NCBI RefSeq assembly: GCF_030295425.1
Contig: NZ_AP027081.1
Coordinates: 4,199,001 to 4,263,000, forward strand
Source: Mesoterricola sediminis
GTDB lineage: Bacteria > Acidobacteriota > Holophagae > Holophagales > Holophagaceae
Length of the DNA: 64,000 nucleotides
Direction of reading: 5' to 3'
How positions within the stretch are numbered: the stretch's first letter is position 1; every line of letters begins with the position of its first letter. The notes beneath the pieces were generated by a model. That model ran no database searches. It had not been told where the DNA came from and saw nothing but the letters and a program-made list of their open reading frames with translations. The translations under genes were made by a program, and so were the position numbers. This document shows positions 48,852-56,369 of the stretch, one piece after another.

Positions 48852-49206
48852 CGCGGAGGCGCGGAGGATCTCGCTGAGGCTCGCGGAGAAAGGATCAAGC
48901 CCACAAGCCCCCTCCACTCGATATCCAGGAAAACCTCCCGCTTCACCTTATGGCCGGCCAGTCTCAGGGAGTGCGCCAGACAGACCTTGTAGGGATCTTC
49001 CAGGAGTCCGTGCCCCAGAGCCTTCTGGATCTCGATGGCCTCCCCGATGATGGCCTGGGTGATCTCCTTGTGCGGATGATCCTCCCCGTCGACCTCTCCC
49101 CAATGCCTTCCCATCACGCCTCCCGTTGGGACGTGTCATTGGGAGGTGGCAGGTTCCAGGAGCGCTTTCCTCCGCGACCCTCTGCGAGATCCTCCGCGCC
49201 TCCGCG
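48852..49206. repeat. Inverted repeat pair flanking the GxxExxY remnant
   Basis: The left copy (48852-48893) and right copy (49165-49206) are inverted complements, with a perfect 23-bp block CGCGGAGGCGCGGAGGATCTCGC at 48852-48874 (20 or fewer bases: CGGAGGCGCGGAGGATCTCG) matched by 49184-49206. They enclose the GxxExxY fragment. Similar CTCCGCG-rich repeats often surround GxxExxY genes in other genomes (from memory), so this looks like a small cassette or MITE. Confidence 0.65.
48905..49114 (-). pseudogene. GxxExxY protein, N-terminal fragment
   Basis: The first ~70 residues match the GxxExxY family: HKEITQAIIGEAIEIQKALG, the motif GHGLLEDPY, and HSLRLAGHKVKREVFLDIEW. The homology stops around 48905, next to the left inverted repeat, and no domain core (the catalytic-like ELK region) remains; the frame then stays open through non-homologous sequence. 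ATG 49114 has GGGAGG upstream, and this site can pair with an upstream CCTCCC. The function of the family is unknown. It is an inactivated remnant. Confidence 0.75.
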
Positions 49207-49250
49207 TTTCATAGGATCAATGAGGATCCGGAACGCTTGTCACCCTCCGC

Positions 49251-49682
49251 TCATAGCCTCAGCCAGATCACGATGCAGGCCAAAGCCACCTGGGCTGAGA
49301 AACTTCGCGCCGTTTTGTCGAACCTGGTGGCCAGCGCCCTGAACTGTTTGAGCTTGGCGAACCCATGCTCGATGGCATGGCGGGCCTTGTATAGGTGTGA
49401 GTCCCAGGCCGCCGGATTCTTGCGCCGGGGATGAGGTGGGATGACGGCTGTCGCACCCATGGCCTCGATCGCCTTCCATACCGGGTTCCCATCGTAGGCC
49501 CGATCTCCGAACACGTACTCTGCCTGCCAACCGCACAGCAATCCTTCAGCAGACCGGCTTTCATGGGCTTGCCCCGGAGTGACCAGGAAATCCAAAGGAT
49601 TACCGTGGGCATCGCAGATCAAATGGATCTTGGTCGAGCATCCACCCCGAGATCGTCCGAGCGCCTGGTTCCAGAGCCCCCC
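49251..49682 (-). CDS. IS5-family transposase, second frame (OrfB part)
   Basis: This frame carries the second Asp and the Glu of the DDE catalytic triad and ends with SFSAQVALACIVIWLRL. It would be expressed as a fusion with the first frame after -1 slippage on the G-run. It has no good start codon of its own at the junction. Relevant residues from the junction: KGGLWNQALGRSRGGCSTKI. Confidence 0.7.
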   Translation of the reverse strand, partial: GGLWNQALGRSRGGCSTKIHLICDAHGNPLDFLVTPGQAHESRSAEGLLCGWQAEYVFGDRAYDGNPVWKAIEAMGATAVIPPHPRRKNPAAWDSHLYKARHAIEHGFAKLKQFRALATRFDKTARSFSAQVALACIVIWLRL

Positions 49683-50023
49683 CTTTTGCCTGCTGAAGGT
49701 TGATGAGCGCGAAGGATGGTGCCATCCAGCATGACCCACTCCAGGTCGGCTTCCTTGCGCAGGAACTCCAGGATCCTTTGCCACACGCCGCGCTTGGTCC
49801 AGGCCTCAAATCGCGTGTACACGCTTGTCCAAGGTCCAAATTCCTCCGGCAGGTCCCTCCACGGGGCAAGGTCCCTCCACGGCGCCCCAGTCCTGTGCCT
49901 CCACAGGATCGCCTCCACCATGGGACGGTTGGGGTGACGGGATCGCCCCATCCCTCCACGCTCTGGCGGAAGGAGCGGTTCAAGCTTTGCCCACATGGCA
50001 TCGGTCAGGAAACTTCTCGGCAT
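49619..50023 (-). CDS. IS5-family transposase, first frame (OrfA part)
   Basis: A 134-residue frame with the DUF4096-type N-terminal domain (SFLTDAMWAKLEPLLPPERG) and the first catalytic Asp (VMLDGT). An in-frame 18-bp direct duplication gives GAPWRDLAPWRDLPEEFG where relatives have one APWRDL; this extra turn may impair the protein. After the G-run the frame reads low-complexity sequence to a nearby stop. Confidence 0.7.
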   Translation of the reverse strand: MPRSFLTDAMWAKLEPLLPPERGGMGRSRHPNRPMVEAILWRHRTGAPWRDLAPWRDLPEEFGPWTSVYTRFEAWTKRGVWQRILEFLRKEADLEWVMLDGTILRAHQPSAGKRGGSGTRRSDDLGVDARPRSI

Positions 50024-50111
50024 CGTTACCCCAGGAAAATTCGTGGTGTACGAGCCTTTACGTATGAGTACAAGTTAACTATTTATCTAATCTATAGATT
50101 CCGAACACAGC
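50024..50111. other. AT-rich stretch between the IS and rsgA
   Basis: No gene. It contains CTATAGATT and TTAACT words and the possible right end of the IS. It is much richer in A+T than the flanks, as seen at other sites of acquired DNA in the window. Confidence 0.4.
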
Positions 50112-51203
50112 CTAGCGGTGCACGTTCTGGTTGGGGTTGCGCTCCTCCATCTCGGCCCACAGGCGCTGGAGGCTCTGGAGGCGCTCGGGGTAGTCGAGGC
50201 CGAGGGCCTCGTCCTCCGGGTCCAGGGCCATGGGATCCTCGATCCACTCGGCCGGGAACTCGGGGAAGACCGTGGGCAGCAGCGTCCGGGGGAAGCCGCG
50301 CACGCTGAGGGTCCGGATGCCCGGGGTGTCGATGAGGGTGGCGTCCGGTCCCGCCGGCAGCCAGCGGGCGCTCGTCGTCGTCTGGCGCCCGGTGCCGTAG
50401 CGGCTCACGTCGCCGGTGCGGAGGTTGTGGTCGGGCGCGACGGCGTTCACCAGGGAACTCTTCCCCACGCCGCTGTGGCCCACCAGGACCACCGACCGCC
50501 CCCGCAGCAGGTCCCGGAAGGCGTCCAGGCCCTGTCCCGTCTTCACGCTGGTCTCCAGGATGGGGAGCCCCTGGGCCCGCAGGGGGTCCAGTTCCGGAAG
50601 GGTGTCCCGGACCGAGGCCCGGTCGCGCTTCGTGACGATCACCCGGAAGCCCATGCCCGCGGCCAGGGCCAGGGTCTGGGCGCGCTCCAGGAGGCCGGGG
50701 CGCAGGGGCGGATCCACCACGGCCGCGCAGGCCCACAGCTCGTCGGCGTTGGCGCAGATGAGCTGCCAGGGCTCCCGGTCGTCGATGCCCCCCCGCTTCA
50801 GGAGGGTCCGCCGGGGCAGGACCGCGACCACCTGGGCCTGGGGCAGGCCGGGGTCGGCCGCCTCCACCGGCACGGGGGAGAACCGGACCCGGTCGCCCAC
50901 CACGAGCTTCACCCCCTTGAGCTTGCCCGCGAGGGTGGCCCGCAGGGGGACCCGCCCCTCCAGCTCCAGGTCCACGATCTGGCTGTGGCGGCACACGAGG
51001 GTCGCCTCCTGCAGGTGGGCCCAGGGGGACGCGTCCGGCAGGAGCAGCATGGATTCGGAATCGTGGACTTCCGCCTCGGTGGCGAGCTTCTCCGCCGTCT
51101 GCTGGCGGCGCTTGCTCTGGGCCCGGCCCTCCCGGGCGTAGGCGTCCGGGGCGTCCAGCTCGTGGGCGTCCCGGCTCTGCCCGAGGCGGAACTTCCGGAC
51201 CAT
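50112..51203 (-). CDS. rsgA: Ribosome small-subunit GTPase RsgA, lacking the zinc finger
   Basis: Circularly permuted GTPase that checks 30S assembly; 363 residues. An N-terminal Lys/Arg-rich extension and OB-fold (~60-130) precede the G domain in permuted order: VTKRD (G4), GHSGVGKSSLVNAV (G1), and DTPGIRTLSVRG (G3). Normally a zinc motif (CxxxxCxHxxEPGC) follows; here the sequence VFPEFPAEWIEDPMALDPED has no Cys or His ligands at all. The rest is a short helix. The gene overlaps the efp stop (TGATG), so it is coupled to it. Confidence 0.9.
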   Translation of the reverse strand: MVRKFRLGQSRDAHELDAPDAYAREGRAQSKRRQQTAEKLATEAEVHDSESMLLLPDASPWAHLQEATLVCRHSQIVDLELEGRVPLRATLAGKLKGVKLVVGDRVRFSPVPVEAADPGLPQAQVVAVLPRRTLLKRGGIDDREPWQLICANADELWACAAVVDPPLRPGLLERAQTLALAAGMGFRVIVTKRDRASVRDTLPELDPLRAQGLPILETSVKTGQGLDAFRDLLRGRSVVLVGHSGVGKSSLVNAVAPDHNLRTGDVSRYGTGRQTTTSARWLPAGPDATLIDTPGIRTLSVRGFPRTLLPTVFPEFPAEWIEDPMALDPEDEALGLDYPERLQSLQRLWAEMEERNPNQNVHR

Positions 51204-51778
51204 CAGGCCCGCCCCGCGAACTCCCGCGTCTCGGTGGACACCTTCACCTTCTCGCCCTCCTTGATGAAGAGCGGCACGCGGATCTCGATGCCGGTCTCGA
51301 GCTTGGCGGGCTTGGTGACGTTGCCGCTGGCCGTGTCGCCGCGGGCGCCGGGCTCGGTGTAGGTGACCTCGAGCTCCACGTGGGTGGGGAGCTGGAGCCC
51401 GATGGGGTTGCCGTTGAACTTCTGGATCTGGATGATGGCCCCCTCCACCAGGAAGTCGAGGGCGTCGCCCACCATCTCGCCGTCGAGGGTGAGGGTCTCG
51501 TAGCTCTCCTGGTCCATGAAGTGGGACCCGTCGCCGTCCGAGTAGAGGTAGGAGGCCTGGACCATGACGAGATCCGGCTCCTTGAACTTGTCCCCGGCCT
51601 TGAAGGTCTTGTCGAAGACGGCGCGGGTGATCAGGTTGCGCATCTTGAGCCGGACCAGGGTCTGGCCGCCCCGGGCGGTGGGGGTGCTGACCTCCGCGTC
51701 GAGGCAGTGGAAGGGGGTGTCTTCGAATTCGAAGAACATCTTTCGCTTGATGGAGATCGCTTCGATAAGTGCGGCCAT
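51203..51778 (-). CDS. efp: Elongation factor P family protein with EfpL-like loop
   Basis: Rescues ribosomes stalled on polyproline. It has 191 residues in three domains (KOW-like, OB, C-terminal). The C-terminal signature VTYTEPGARGDTASGNVTKP with KLETGIEIRVPLF is standard EF-P. The loop that normally carries the modified Lys34 (KPGKGQ in E. coli EF-P) reads STPTARGGQT here, close to the PTARG loop of the EF-P paralogue YeiP/EfpL, with Arg at the tip. No epmA/epmB or earP is in the window. ATG 51778 has GAGGAA 5 nt upstream. Confidence 0.9.
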   Translation of the reverse strand: MAALIEAISIKRKMFFEFEDTPFHCLDAEVSTPTARGGQTLVRLKMRNLITRAVFDKTFKAGDKFKEPDLVMVQASYLYSDGDGSHFMDQESYETLTLDGEMVGDALDFLVEGAIIQIQKFNGNPIGLQLPTHVELEVTYTEPGARGDTASGNVTKPAKLETGIEIRVPLFIKEGEKVKVSTETREFAGRA

Positions 51779-51957
51779 GGATTCCTCGGTGCAACAGTTT
51801 CCCACAGAGCCGGCCGGAACGGTCGGGCGGTTCTGGCGGGCCCCAGGGTCCATGGTGCCATGATCCCCGATCGTCCGCTCCCCCCCAAGAATCGCCCACG
51901 GAAGAAGATGGGAAATATCCGTCACCATCGTTATGATGGGGGCCAGGGCCCCAGATT

Positions 51958-53172
51958 ATGGCGGAAACTCCCAGGACCATCGGCAGGTATGCCGTGAAGC
52001 GCGCCATCGGCCAAGGCGCCATGGGGGTCGTCTACCTGGCGGAGGACCCCCTCCTGAAGCGGCGGCTGGCCATCAAGGTGGTCCGCGCGACCGGCGAGGA
52101 GCGGGACCAGGCCCTGGAGCGGTTCAAGCGGGAGGCCGAGATCTCGGCCCAGCTGAACCACCCCAACATCGTGACGGTCTACGACGTGGGCGAGGAGCCC
52201 AGCATCGGCCCTTTCATCGCCATGGAGTACGTGGAGGGCAACAGCCTGGGCCGGTTCATCCGGGACGCCAGCCTGGACCTGGAGACCCGCTTCGGCATCC
52301 TCATCCAGACCATGCGCGCCCTGCGCGCGGCGCACCGGAACGCCATCGTCCACCGGGACGTCAAGCCCGACAACATCCTCGTCGCCGAGGACGGCCGGGT
52401 GAAGCTGATGGACTTCGGCATCGCCAAGACCATGGCCCCCCGGCTCACCAACGCCGGCGAGTTCCTGGGCTCCCCCGCCTACAGCGCCCCCGAGCTCCTC
52501 CGCGGCGGCGACCCCACCCCCGCCTCGGACCGCTACGCCTTCGCCGTCACGGCCTTCGAGCTCCTCACCGGCCAGCTGCCCCACCCCGGCGGCAACGTGG
52601 CGGCGGTCATCACCCACATCCTCACCGAACCCCCCGTCTTCCCCGCCGGCATGTCCGGGGACATCGCCAAGGTCTTCCGCCAGGCCCTGGCCCAGGATCC
52701 CGACGAGCGCCAGGCCACCCTGATGGACTTCCTCCTCCCCCTGGTGGACGCCCATCCCCTGGATCCCGTGGCCCGCCAGCGCGTGGACGAGCTCTTCCGC
52801 CACGACGACCACGCCGGGGACATCGTGCCGCTCCGGCGCCTGCGGCCCGGCGTCCCGACCCCCGAGCCCCCCGCCGGGGCCAGTTCCTCGGGCTGGTCCG
52901 GCAGCCACACCCTCCCCGGGGCCCGGGCGACCCCCGCGCGTCCCGTCCCTTCCTACACCCAGCCGAGCCCCGTGAAGATCGAGCTGGAGACCGCCTCGCC
53001 GACCGCCACCCGCCCCCCGGGCTGGGAGGAGGCCCGCAAGCGCCGGAAGCCCCAGTCCAGCCTTACCGCCTGGACCTTGGTCAAGTGGTTCATCGCCATC
53101 CTGGTGGCGGGGCAGCTCTGCTGGTGGGCCTGGAGCTTCCTCCAGGCGAACATCAACGCCGCGCCCCGGTAG
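51958..53172 (+). CDS. Hanks-type serine/threonine protein kinase
   Basis: A 404-residue kinase. Kinase domain (~9-265): GQGAMGVVYLAED (P-loop), AIKVVRA (Lys), YVEGNSLGRFI, HRDVKPDNILV (catalytic loop), DFGIAK and SPAYSAPE. A Pro/Ser/Thr-rich linker leads to one C-terminal transmembrane helix (LVKWFIAILVAGQLCWWAWS, ~373-393), with almost nothing outside; no PASTA repeats. The catalytic residues are all present. No partner phosphatase gene is near. Start ATG 51958 is preceded by TATGAT at 51932-51937. Confidence 0.92.
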   Translation: MAETPRTIGRYAVKRAIGQGAMGVVYLAEDPLLKRRLAIKVVRATGEERDQALERFKREAEISAQLNHPNIVTVYDVGEEPSIGPFIAMEYVEGNSLGRFIRDASLDLETRFGILIQTMRALRAAHRNAIVHRDVKPDNILVAEDGRVKLMDFGIAKTMAPRLTNAGEFLGSPAYSAPELLRGGDPTPASDRYAFAVTAFELLTGQLPHPGGNVAAVITHILTEPPVFPAGMSGDIAKVFRQALAQDPDERQATLMDFLLPLVDAHPLDPVARQRVDELFRHDDHAGDIVPLRRLRPGVPTPEPPAGASSSGWSGSHTLPGARATPARPVPSYTQPSPVKIELETASPTATRPPGWEEARKRRKPQSSLTAWTLVKWFIAILVAGQLCWWAWSFLQANINAAPR

Positions 53173-53180
53173 CGCGCCTC

Positions 53181-53211
53181 CGGGCCGGGGGAGCCGCGCC
53201 CCCCCGGCCCG
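53181..53211. terminator. Bidirectional GC hairpin between convergent genes
   Basis: CGGGCCGGGGG (53181-53191) pairs with CCCCCGGCCCG (53201-53211), an 11-bp perfect stem with a 9-nt loop, exactly between the kinase stop and the convergent epimerase stop. No U-run; probably a shared terminator. Confidence 0.6.
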
Positions 53212-53228
53212 CGGACGCCGCCGCCAGC

Positions 53229-53636
53229 CTAATGGGGCGACTGGCAGAGCTCCATGAGGACGCCGCCGGTCTCGGCCGGGTGGATGAAGGCGATGCGGCA
53301 CCCGTGCGCCCCGGCCCGGGGGGCCTTGTCGATCATCCGGACGCCCTTGGCCAGCAGTTCCTGCACGGCGGCGTCGACGTCGTCCACCTCGAAGGCGATG
53401 TGGTGGATGCCGGGCCCCTTCTTCTCCAGGAACTTGCCCACGGGGCCCTCGGGATCCGTGGACTCCAGGAATTCCAGGGTGCTGGGCCCCACGGGGAAGA
53501 AGGCGGTGCGGACCCGCTGGTCGGGGACCTCCTCCACGTGGTCGGCGGCCATGCCGAAGAGGCGGTCCATGCGGTCCATGGCCTCGGCCAAGGCGGGGGA
53601 GGCGATGCCCAGGTGATTGACGCGCAGCAGCTTCAT
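53229..53636 (-). CDS. mce: Methylmalonyl-CoA epimerase
   Basis: Converts (S)- to (R)-methylmalonyl-CoA in propionate/odd-chain acid metabolism. It has 135 residues, one vicinal-oxygen-chelate domain with the family features NHLGIASPALAEA (His metal ligand), VGPSTLEFLES, KKGPGIHHIAFEVDD (His) and HPAETGGVLMELCQ (Glu). ATG 53636 has GCAGGAG upstream. No mutase gene is adjacent. Confidence 0.92.
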   Translation of the reverse strand: MKLLRVNHLGIASPALAEAMDRMDRLFGMAADHVEEVPDQRVRTAFFPVGPSTLEFLESTDPEGPVGKFLEKKGPGIHHIAFEVDDVDAAVQELLAKGVRMIDKAPRAGAHGCRIAFIHPAETGGVLMELCQSPH

Positions 53637-53767
53637 GACGGATCTCCTGCCCCCAGTGTAGGCGCCTCCCCCTGTGACAGGTGGCATCCCCGGCGGACCG
53701 GAAGCCGCATTGGGCGGTCCCGGCCCACCGTTGGGCGGGGACCGGGAACCCACCCGGCGGCCTGCGG

Positions 53768-53773
53768 CATGCT
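53768..53773 (+). promoter_or_regulatory. CATGCT box 6 nt before the small secreted protein
   Basis: The hexamer CATGCT ends 6 nt before ATG 53780 and lies at the same spacing as the TATGCT of pilD. It deviates from TANNNT at its first base, so it is weaker evidence. Confidence 0.25.
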
Positions 53774-53779
53774 AGGGGC

Positions 53780-54145
53780 ATGCTGCCCCTGGTCCTCGCT
53801 CTCGCCCTCGTGCCCGACGCGTCAGCCGCCCCCTCCCCCGGCCCGACCCCGCCGCCCGTGAAGGGCCTGATCAAGCCCCTGGCCCAGGGGGCGGGGGTCG
53901 CCGACTACGTCCGCTGGTCGCTCAAGGAAGTGGGCCAGGCGGTGGTGGTCGTGGAGGGCGAGGCCGGGCTTCCCCTCCCCACCCTCGCCGCCGGGATCAA
54001 GGTCTTCGACGGGAACCTGAAGCTCTTCCGGCCCCGGCTGCCCCTGCCCAGCGAAATCCCGGCCCCGGCCTGGATGGACGCCAACACCGTCATGGCCGGG
54101 GGCAACGTGGTCCAGAAGACTTACCCCATCGGGTGGGGTTATTAA
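53780..54145 (+). CDS. Hypothetical secreted protein (121 aa)
   Basis: No family recognised. A signal peptide (MLPLVLALALVPDASAA) is followed by a Pro-rich linker (PSPGPTPPPVKG) and a small globular domain (GVADYVRWSLKEVGQAVVVV) with a Pro-rich surface stretch and an aromatic end (PIGWGY). Codon use is like its neighbours. A hairpin (CCCCA-N5-TGGGG, 54124-54138) overlaps the stop region. Confidence 0.7.
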   Translation: MLPLVLALALVPDASAAPSPGPTPPPVKGLIKPLAQGAGVADYVRWSLKEVGQAVVVVEGEAGLPLPTLAAGIKVFDGNLKLFRPRLPLPSEIPAPAWMDANTVMAGGNVVQKTYPIGWGY

Positions 54146-54155
54146 AAAAACGTGC

Positions 54156-54161
54156 TAGAAT
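54156..54161 (+). promoter_or_regulatory. Extended -10 box of tpx
   Basis: TGCTAGAAT contains an extended -10 (TGn-TAGAAT) preceded by an A-run, 38 nt before the tpx start. The -35 position is poor, as allowed for extended -10 promoters. Confidence 0.5.
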
Positions 54162-54199
54162 GCCTCACCTGGGCTCCCAGGAGCCCCAAGGAGTCGACC

Positions 54200-54697
54200 A
54201 TGGCCCAAGTGACCCTCAAAGGCAATCCCATCCACACGTCCGGCGAGCTGCCCCGGGTCGGCGCCCCCGCCCCCGCGTTCACCCTCACCCGCAAGGACCT
54301 CTCCGACGCGACCCTGGCCGACCTCAAGGGCCAGCGGGTGGTGCTGAACATCTTCCCCAGCATCGACACGCCCACCTGCGCCACCTCGGTCCGCACCTTC
54401 AACGCCAAGGCCTCCGCCCTGCCCAACACCGTCGTGCTCTGCGTCTCCGAAGACCTGCCCTTCGCGGCGGGCCGCTTCTGCGCCGCCGAGGGCCTCGACA
54501 ACGTCGTGCCCGCGAGCGCCTTCCGGAGCCCCGAGTTCGGCCAGGCCTACGGCGTCACGCTCGTGGACGGCCCCCTGCGCGGCCTGCTGGCCCGCTCCGT
54601 GGTGGTCCTGGACGAGGCCGGCAAGGTCCTCCACACCGAGCTGGTGCCCGAGATCGCCCAGGAGCCCGACTACACCAAGGCCCTGGCCGTCCTGTAG
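54200..54697 (+). CDS. tpx: Thiol peroxidase
   Basis: Atypical 2-Cys peroxiredoxin that reduces H2O2 and lipid hydroperoxides with thioredoxin. It has 165 residues. The peroxidatic Cys60 is in [16 protein letters not shown] and the resolving Cys94 in [14 protein letters not shown], the same spacing as E. coli Tpx (Cys61/Cys95). The N-terminal [20 protein letters not shown] is also typical. AAGGAG lies 6 nt before the ATG. Confidence 0.97.
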   Translation: MAQVTLKGNPIHTSGELPRVGAPAPAFTLTRKDLSDATLADLKGQRVVLNIFPSIDTPTCATSVRTFNAKASALPNTVVLCVSEDLPFAAGRFCAAEGLDNVVPASAFRSPEFGQAYGVTLVDGPLRGLLARSVVVLDEAGKVLHTELVPEIAQEPDYTKALAVL

Positions 54698-54718
54698 ACA
54701 GCGGACCTCGCCCTGGCA

Positions 54719-54757
54719 GGCCCCCGCGGCGCGCCCCCCAGGCGCGCCGCGGGGGCC
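54719..54757. terminator. Strong bidirectional hairpin (17-bp perfect stem)
   Basis: Two 17-nt arms (54719-54735 and 54741-54757) are perfect inverted complements around a 5-nt loop, ending GGCGCGCC next to the loop. It sits between convergent tpx and DUF2752 genes and is very likely the shared terminator. No U-run. Confidence 0.75.
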
Positions 54758-54766
54758 GGACGGTGG

Positions 54767-55105
54767 TCAGCCGCGGACCAGGAGGTAGAGCCAGTTGGCG
54801 AGGACCGTGGCGACGCCGCCGAGGATCCAAACGCGGCGGGGGACTCCGTCCAGGCGGCGCCGGCAGGCCGCCAGGAGGAGAAGGACGGGCGGGGCCAGCA
54901 CGGCCAGCGGGTTCCAGGCCAGGGCCGCCAGGGGGTGGCCGGTGAGCAGGGCCAGGGCGGCGCGGCTGCCGCCGCAGGTGGGACAGGGCCGGCCGGTCAG
55001 TTCCCGGAAGGCGCAGCCGCCCAGGCCCGTCCAGGCCTGGAGGGCCGCGGCCAGGCCCAGGCCCAGGAAGGCCGCGGCGGCGATGAGCGGGGTCCGGTGG
55101 CGCAC
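54767..55105 (-). CDS. DUF2752 membrane protein
   Basis: A 112-residue protein with three transmembrane helices (~8-28, 62-82, 92-110). GRPCPTCGGSRA with GHPLAALAWNPLAVLAP is the DUF2752 signature. The function is unknown; the CPxCGG could bind a metal. The start is a GTG with a very close GGAAG, so the exact start is uncertain. It is downstream of and probably co-transcribed with the MFS gene. Confidence 0.8.
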   Translation of the reverse strand: MRHRTPLIAAAAFLGLGLAAALQAWTGLGGCAFRELTGRPCPTCGGSRAALALLTGHPLAALAWNPLAVLAPPVLLLLAACRRRLDGVPRRVWILGGVATVLANWLYLLVRG

Positions 55106-55142
55106 CTTCCCATGCTCCCCCGCGGGCCCGCGGGGATCAAGC

Positions 55143-56369
55143 TCAGCCCGTGATCCGCTTCAGCCGTCGCAGTTCGGGGACCCGCCACCCGATGACGCCC
55201 ACCACGCCCAGCGTCATGAGCCCGCCGAAGACCACGGAGGGCACGACCCCCAGGAGCCGGGCCGCGACGCCCGACTCGAAGCTGCCCACCTCGTTGCTGG
55301 AGCCGATGAAGAAGCCGTTGACCGCCTGAACCCGCCCCATCATCTCCGGCGGGGTGGACATCTGGACGAGGGTCCCCCGGAGGACCATGCTTACCGCGTC
55401 CATGCAGCCGCTGGCGAAGAGCAGGAGGAGGGCCGGCACGAACCAGGGCGTCAGGGCGAAGGCCGCCCAGCAGAGCCCGAACCCGGCCACGCAGGCCAGG
55501 AGCACCCATCCGGCCCGCTTGCGCGGGGGGTGGTGGGCCAGCCACAGGCCCATGGCCACCGAGCCCACCGCGGGCGCGGCCCGGAGCACGCCCAGCCCCT
55601 GGGGGCCCACCCGCAGGATGTCCGCGGCGAAGACGGGCAGCATGGCCACGCCCCCGCCGAAGAGCACCGCGAAGAGGTCCAGGGACAGGGCGCCCAGGAT
55701 GACCCGGCGCGTGAACACGAAGACCACCCCCTCCGTGAGGCTCTTCAGGACGGGCCCCTGGGTGCCCTGCCGGGGCCGGGGGCGGATGTGGAGCAGGGCG
55801 AAGAAGGCGAAGGCCATCAGGACCACTTCGGCGGAGTACGCGATGACCGCGCTCCCGAAGCCGTAGAGCAGGCCCCCCAGGGCCGGCCCGGTGATCTGGG
55901 CCATCTGCATGGAGGAGCTGCGCCACGTGGTCCCGTTCTGGTAGGCCTCGCGGGGGACGAGCTCCGTGGACAGGGCGAGGGTCGCGGGGCGGTTGAAGGC
56001 CCGCGCGACCCCGGCGAAGGCCTGGATGGCGTAGAAGGGCCAGGCCGAGTCCACCAGCCCCCGGGCGTTCAGGACCAGGAGGGAGCCGCCCCCGAGGAGG
56101 AGCAGGCTCGTGGTCAGCAGGCCGATGGTGCGGCGGTCCTCGCGGTCCGCCATCCAGCCGCCGAAGAGGGCCAGGGTCAGGAAGGGGATCGCCTCGGACA
56201 GGCCGATGAGGCCCAGGCTCAGCGGGTCGTGGGTGATGTGGTAGACCTGCCAGCCCATGACGAGGGTCTGGATCTGGGTCCCCATGGTCAGGGTCACCAC
56301 GCCCGCCAGGAACCAGCGGAACTCGGGAAACCTCAGGGCCTGGTAGGGATCGTGGCGGTCGTCACTCAT
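55143..56369 (-). CDS. MFS transporter (MFS_3-like)
   Basis: A 408-residue, 12-helix transporter. It opens ALRFPEFRWFLAGVVTLTMG and has the A-type loop GGWMADREDRRTIG and NRPATLALSTELVP as in EntS-like exporters. It overlaps the MacB-like permease gene by 8 bp, so it belongs to the MacA-MacB-MFS operon. The combination hints at export of one compound by two steps, but no substrate is evident. Confidence 0.88.
   Translation of the reverse strand: MSDDRHDPYQALRFPEFRWFLAGVVTLTMGTQIQTLVMGWQVYHITHDPLSLGLIGLSEAIPFLTLALFGGWMADREDRRTIGLLTTSLLLLGGGSLLVLNARGLVDSAWPFYAIQAFAGVARAFNRPATLALSTELVPREAYQNGTTWRSSSMQMAQITGPALGGLLYGFGSAVIAYSAEVVLMAFAFFALLHIRPRPRQGTQGPVLKSLTEGVVFVFTRRVILGALSLDLFAVLFGGGVAMLPVFAADILRVGPQGLGVLRAAPAVGSVAMGLWLAHHPPRKRAGWVLLACVAGFGLCWAAFALTPWFVPALLLLFASGCMDAVSMVLRGTLVQMSTPPEMMGRVQAVNGFFIGSSNEVGSFESGVAARLLGVVPSVVFGGLMTLGVVGVIGWRVPELRRLKRITG

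Larger units (their letters stand above)
49251..50023 (-). mobile_element. IS5-family insertion sequence (IS427-like, two-frame transposase)
   Basis: Two overlapping frames make a DDE transposase of about 257 residues. Asp is in MLDGTILRAHQ (first frame), Asp in VFGDRAYDGNP and Glu in AIEHGFAKLKQFRALATRFD (second frame). The frames meet at a run of seven G (minus strand, plus-strand 49677-49683) containing the -1 slippery heptamer GGGGGGC. Terminal inverted repeats are weak: CGCTTGTCACC near 49235 and GGCTCGTACACC (inverted, near 50060) are candidates only, so the true ends are unsettled. It sits between the GxxExxY island and rsgA. Confidence 0.75.

Noticed and set aside
47669-48904. Extension of the GxxExxY frame downstream
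   Set aside because: Sequence after ~48905 is the complement of murI and the YiiX-like gene, so it is readthrough, not protein.
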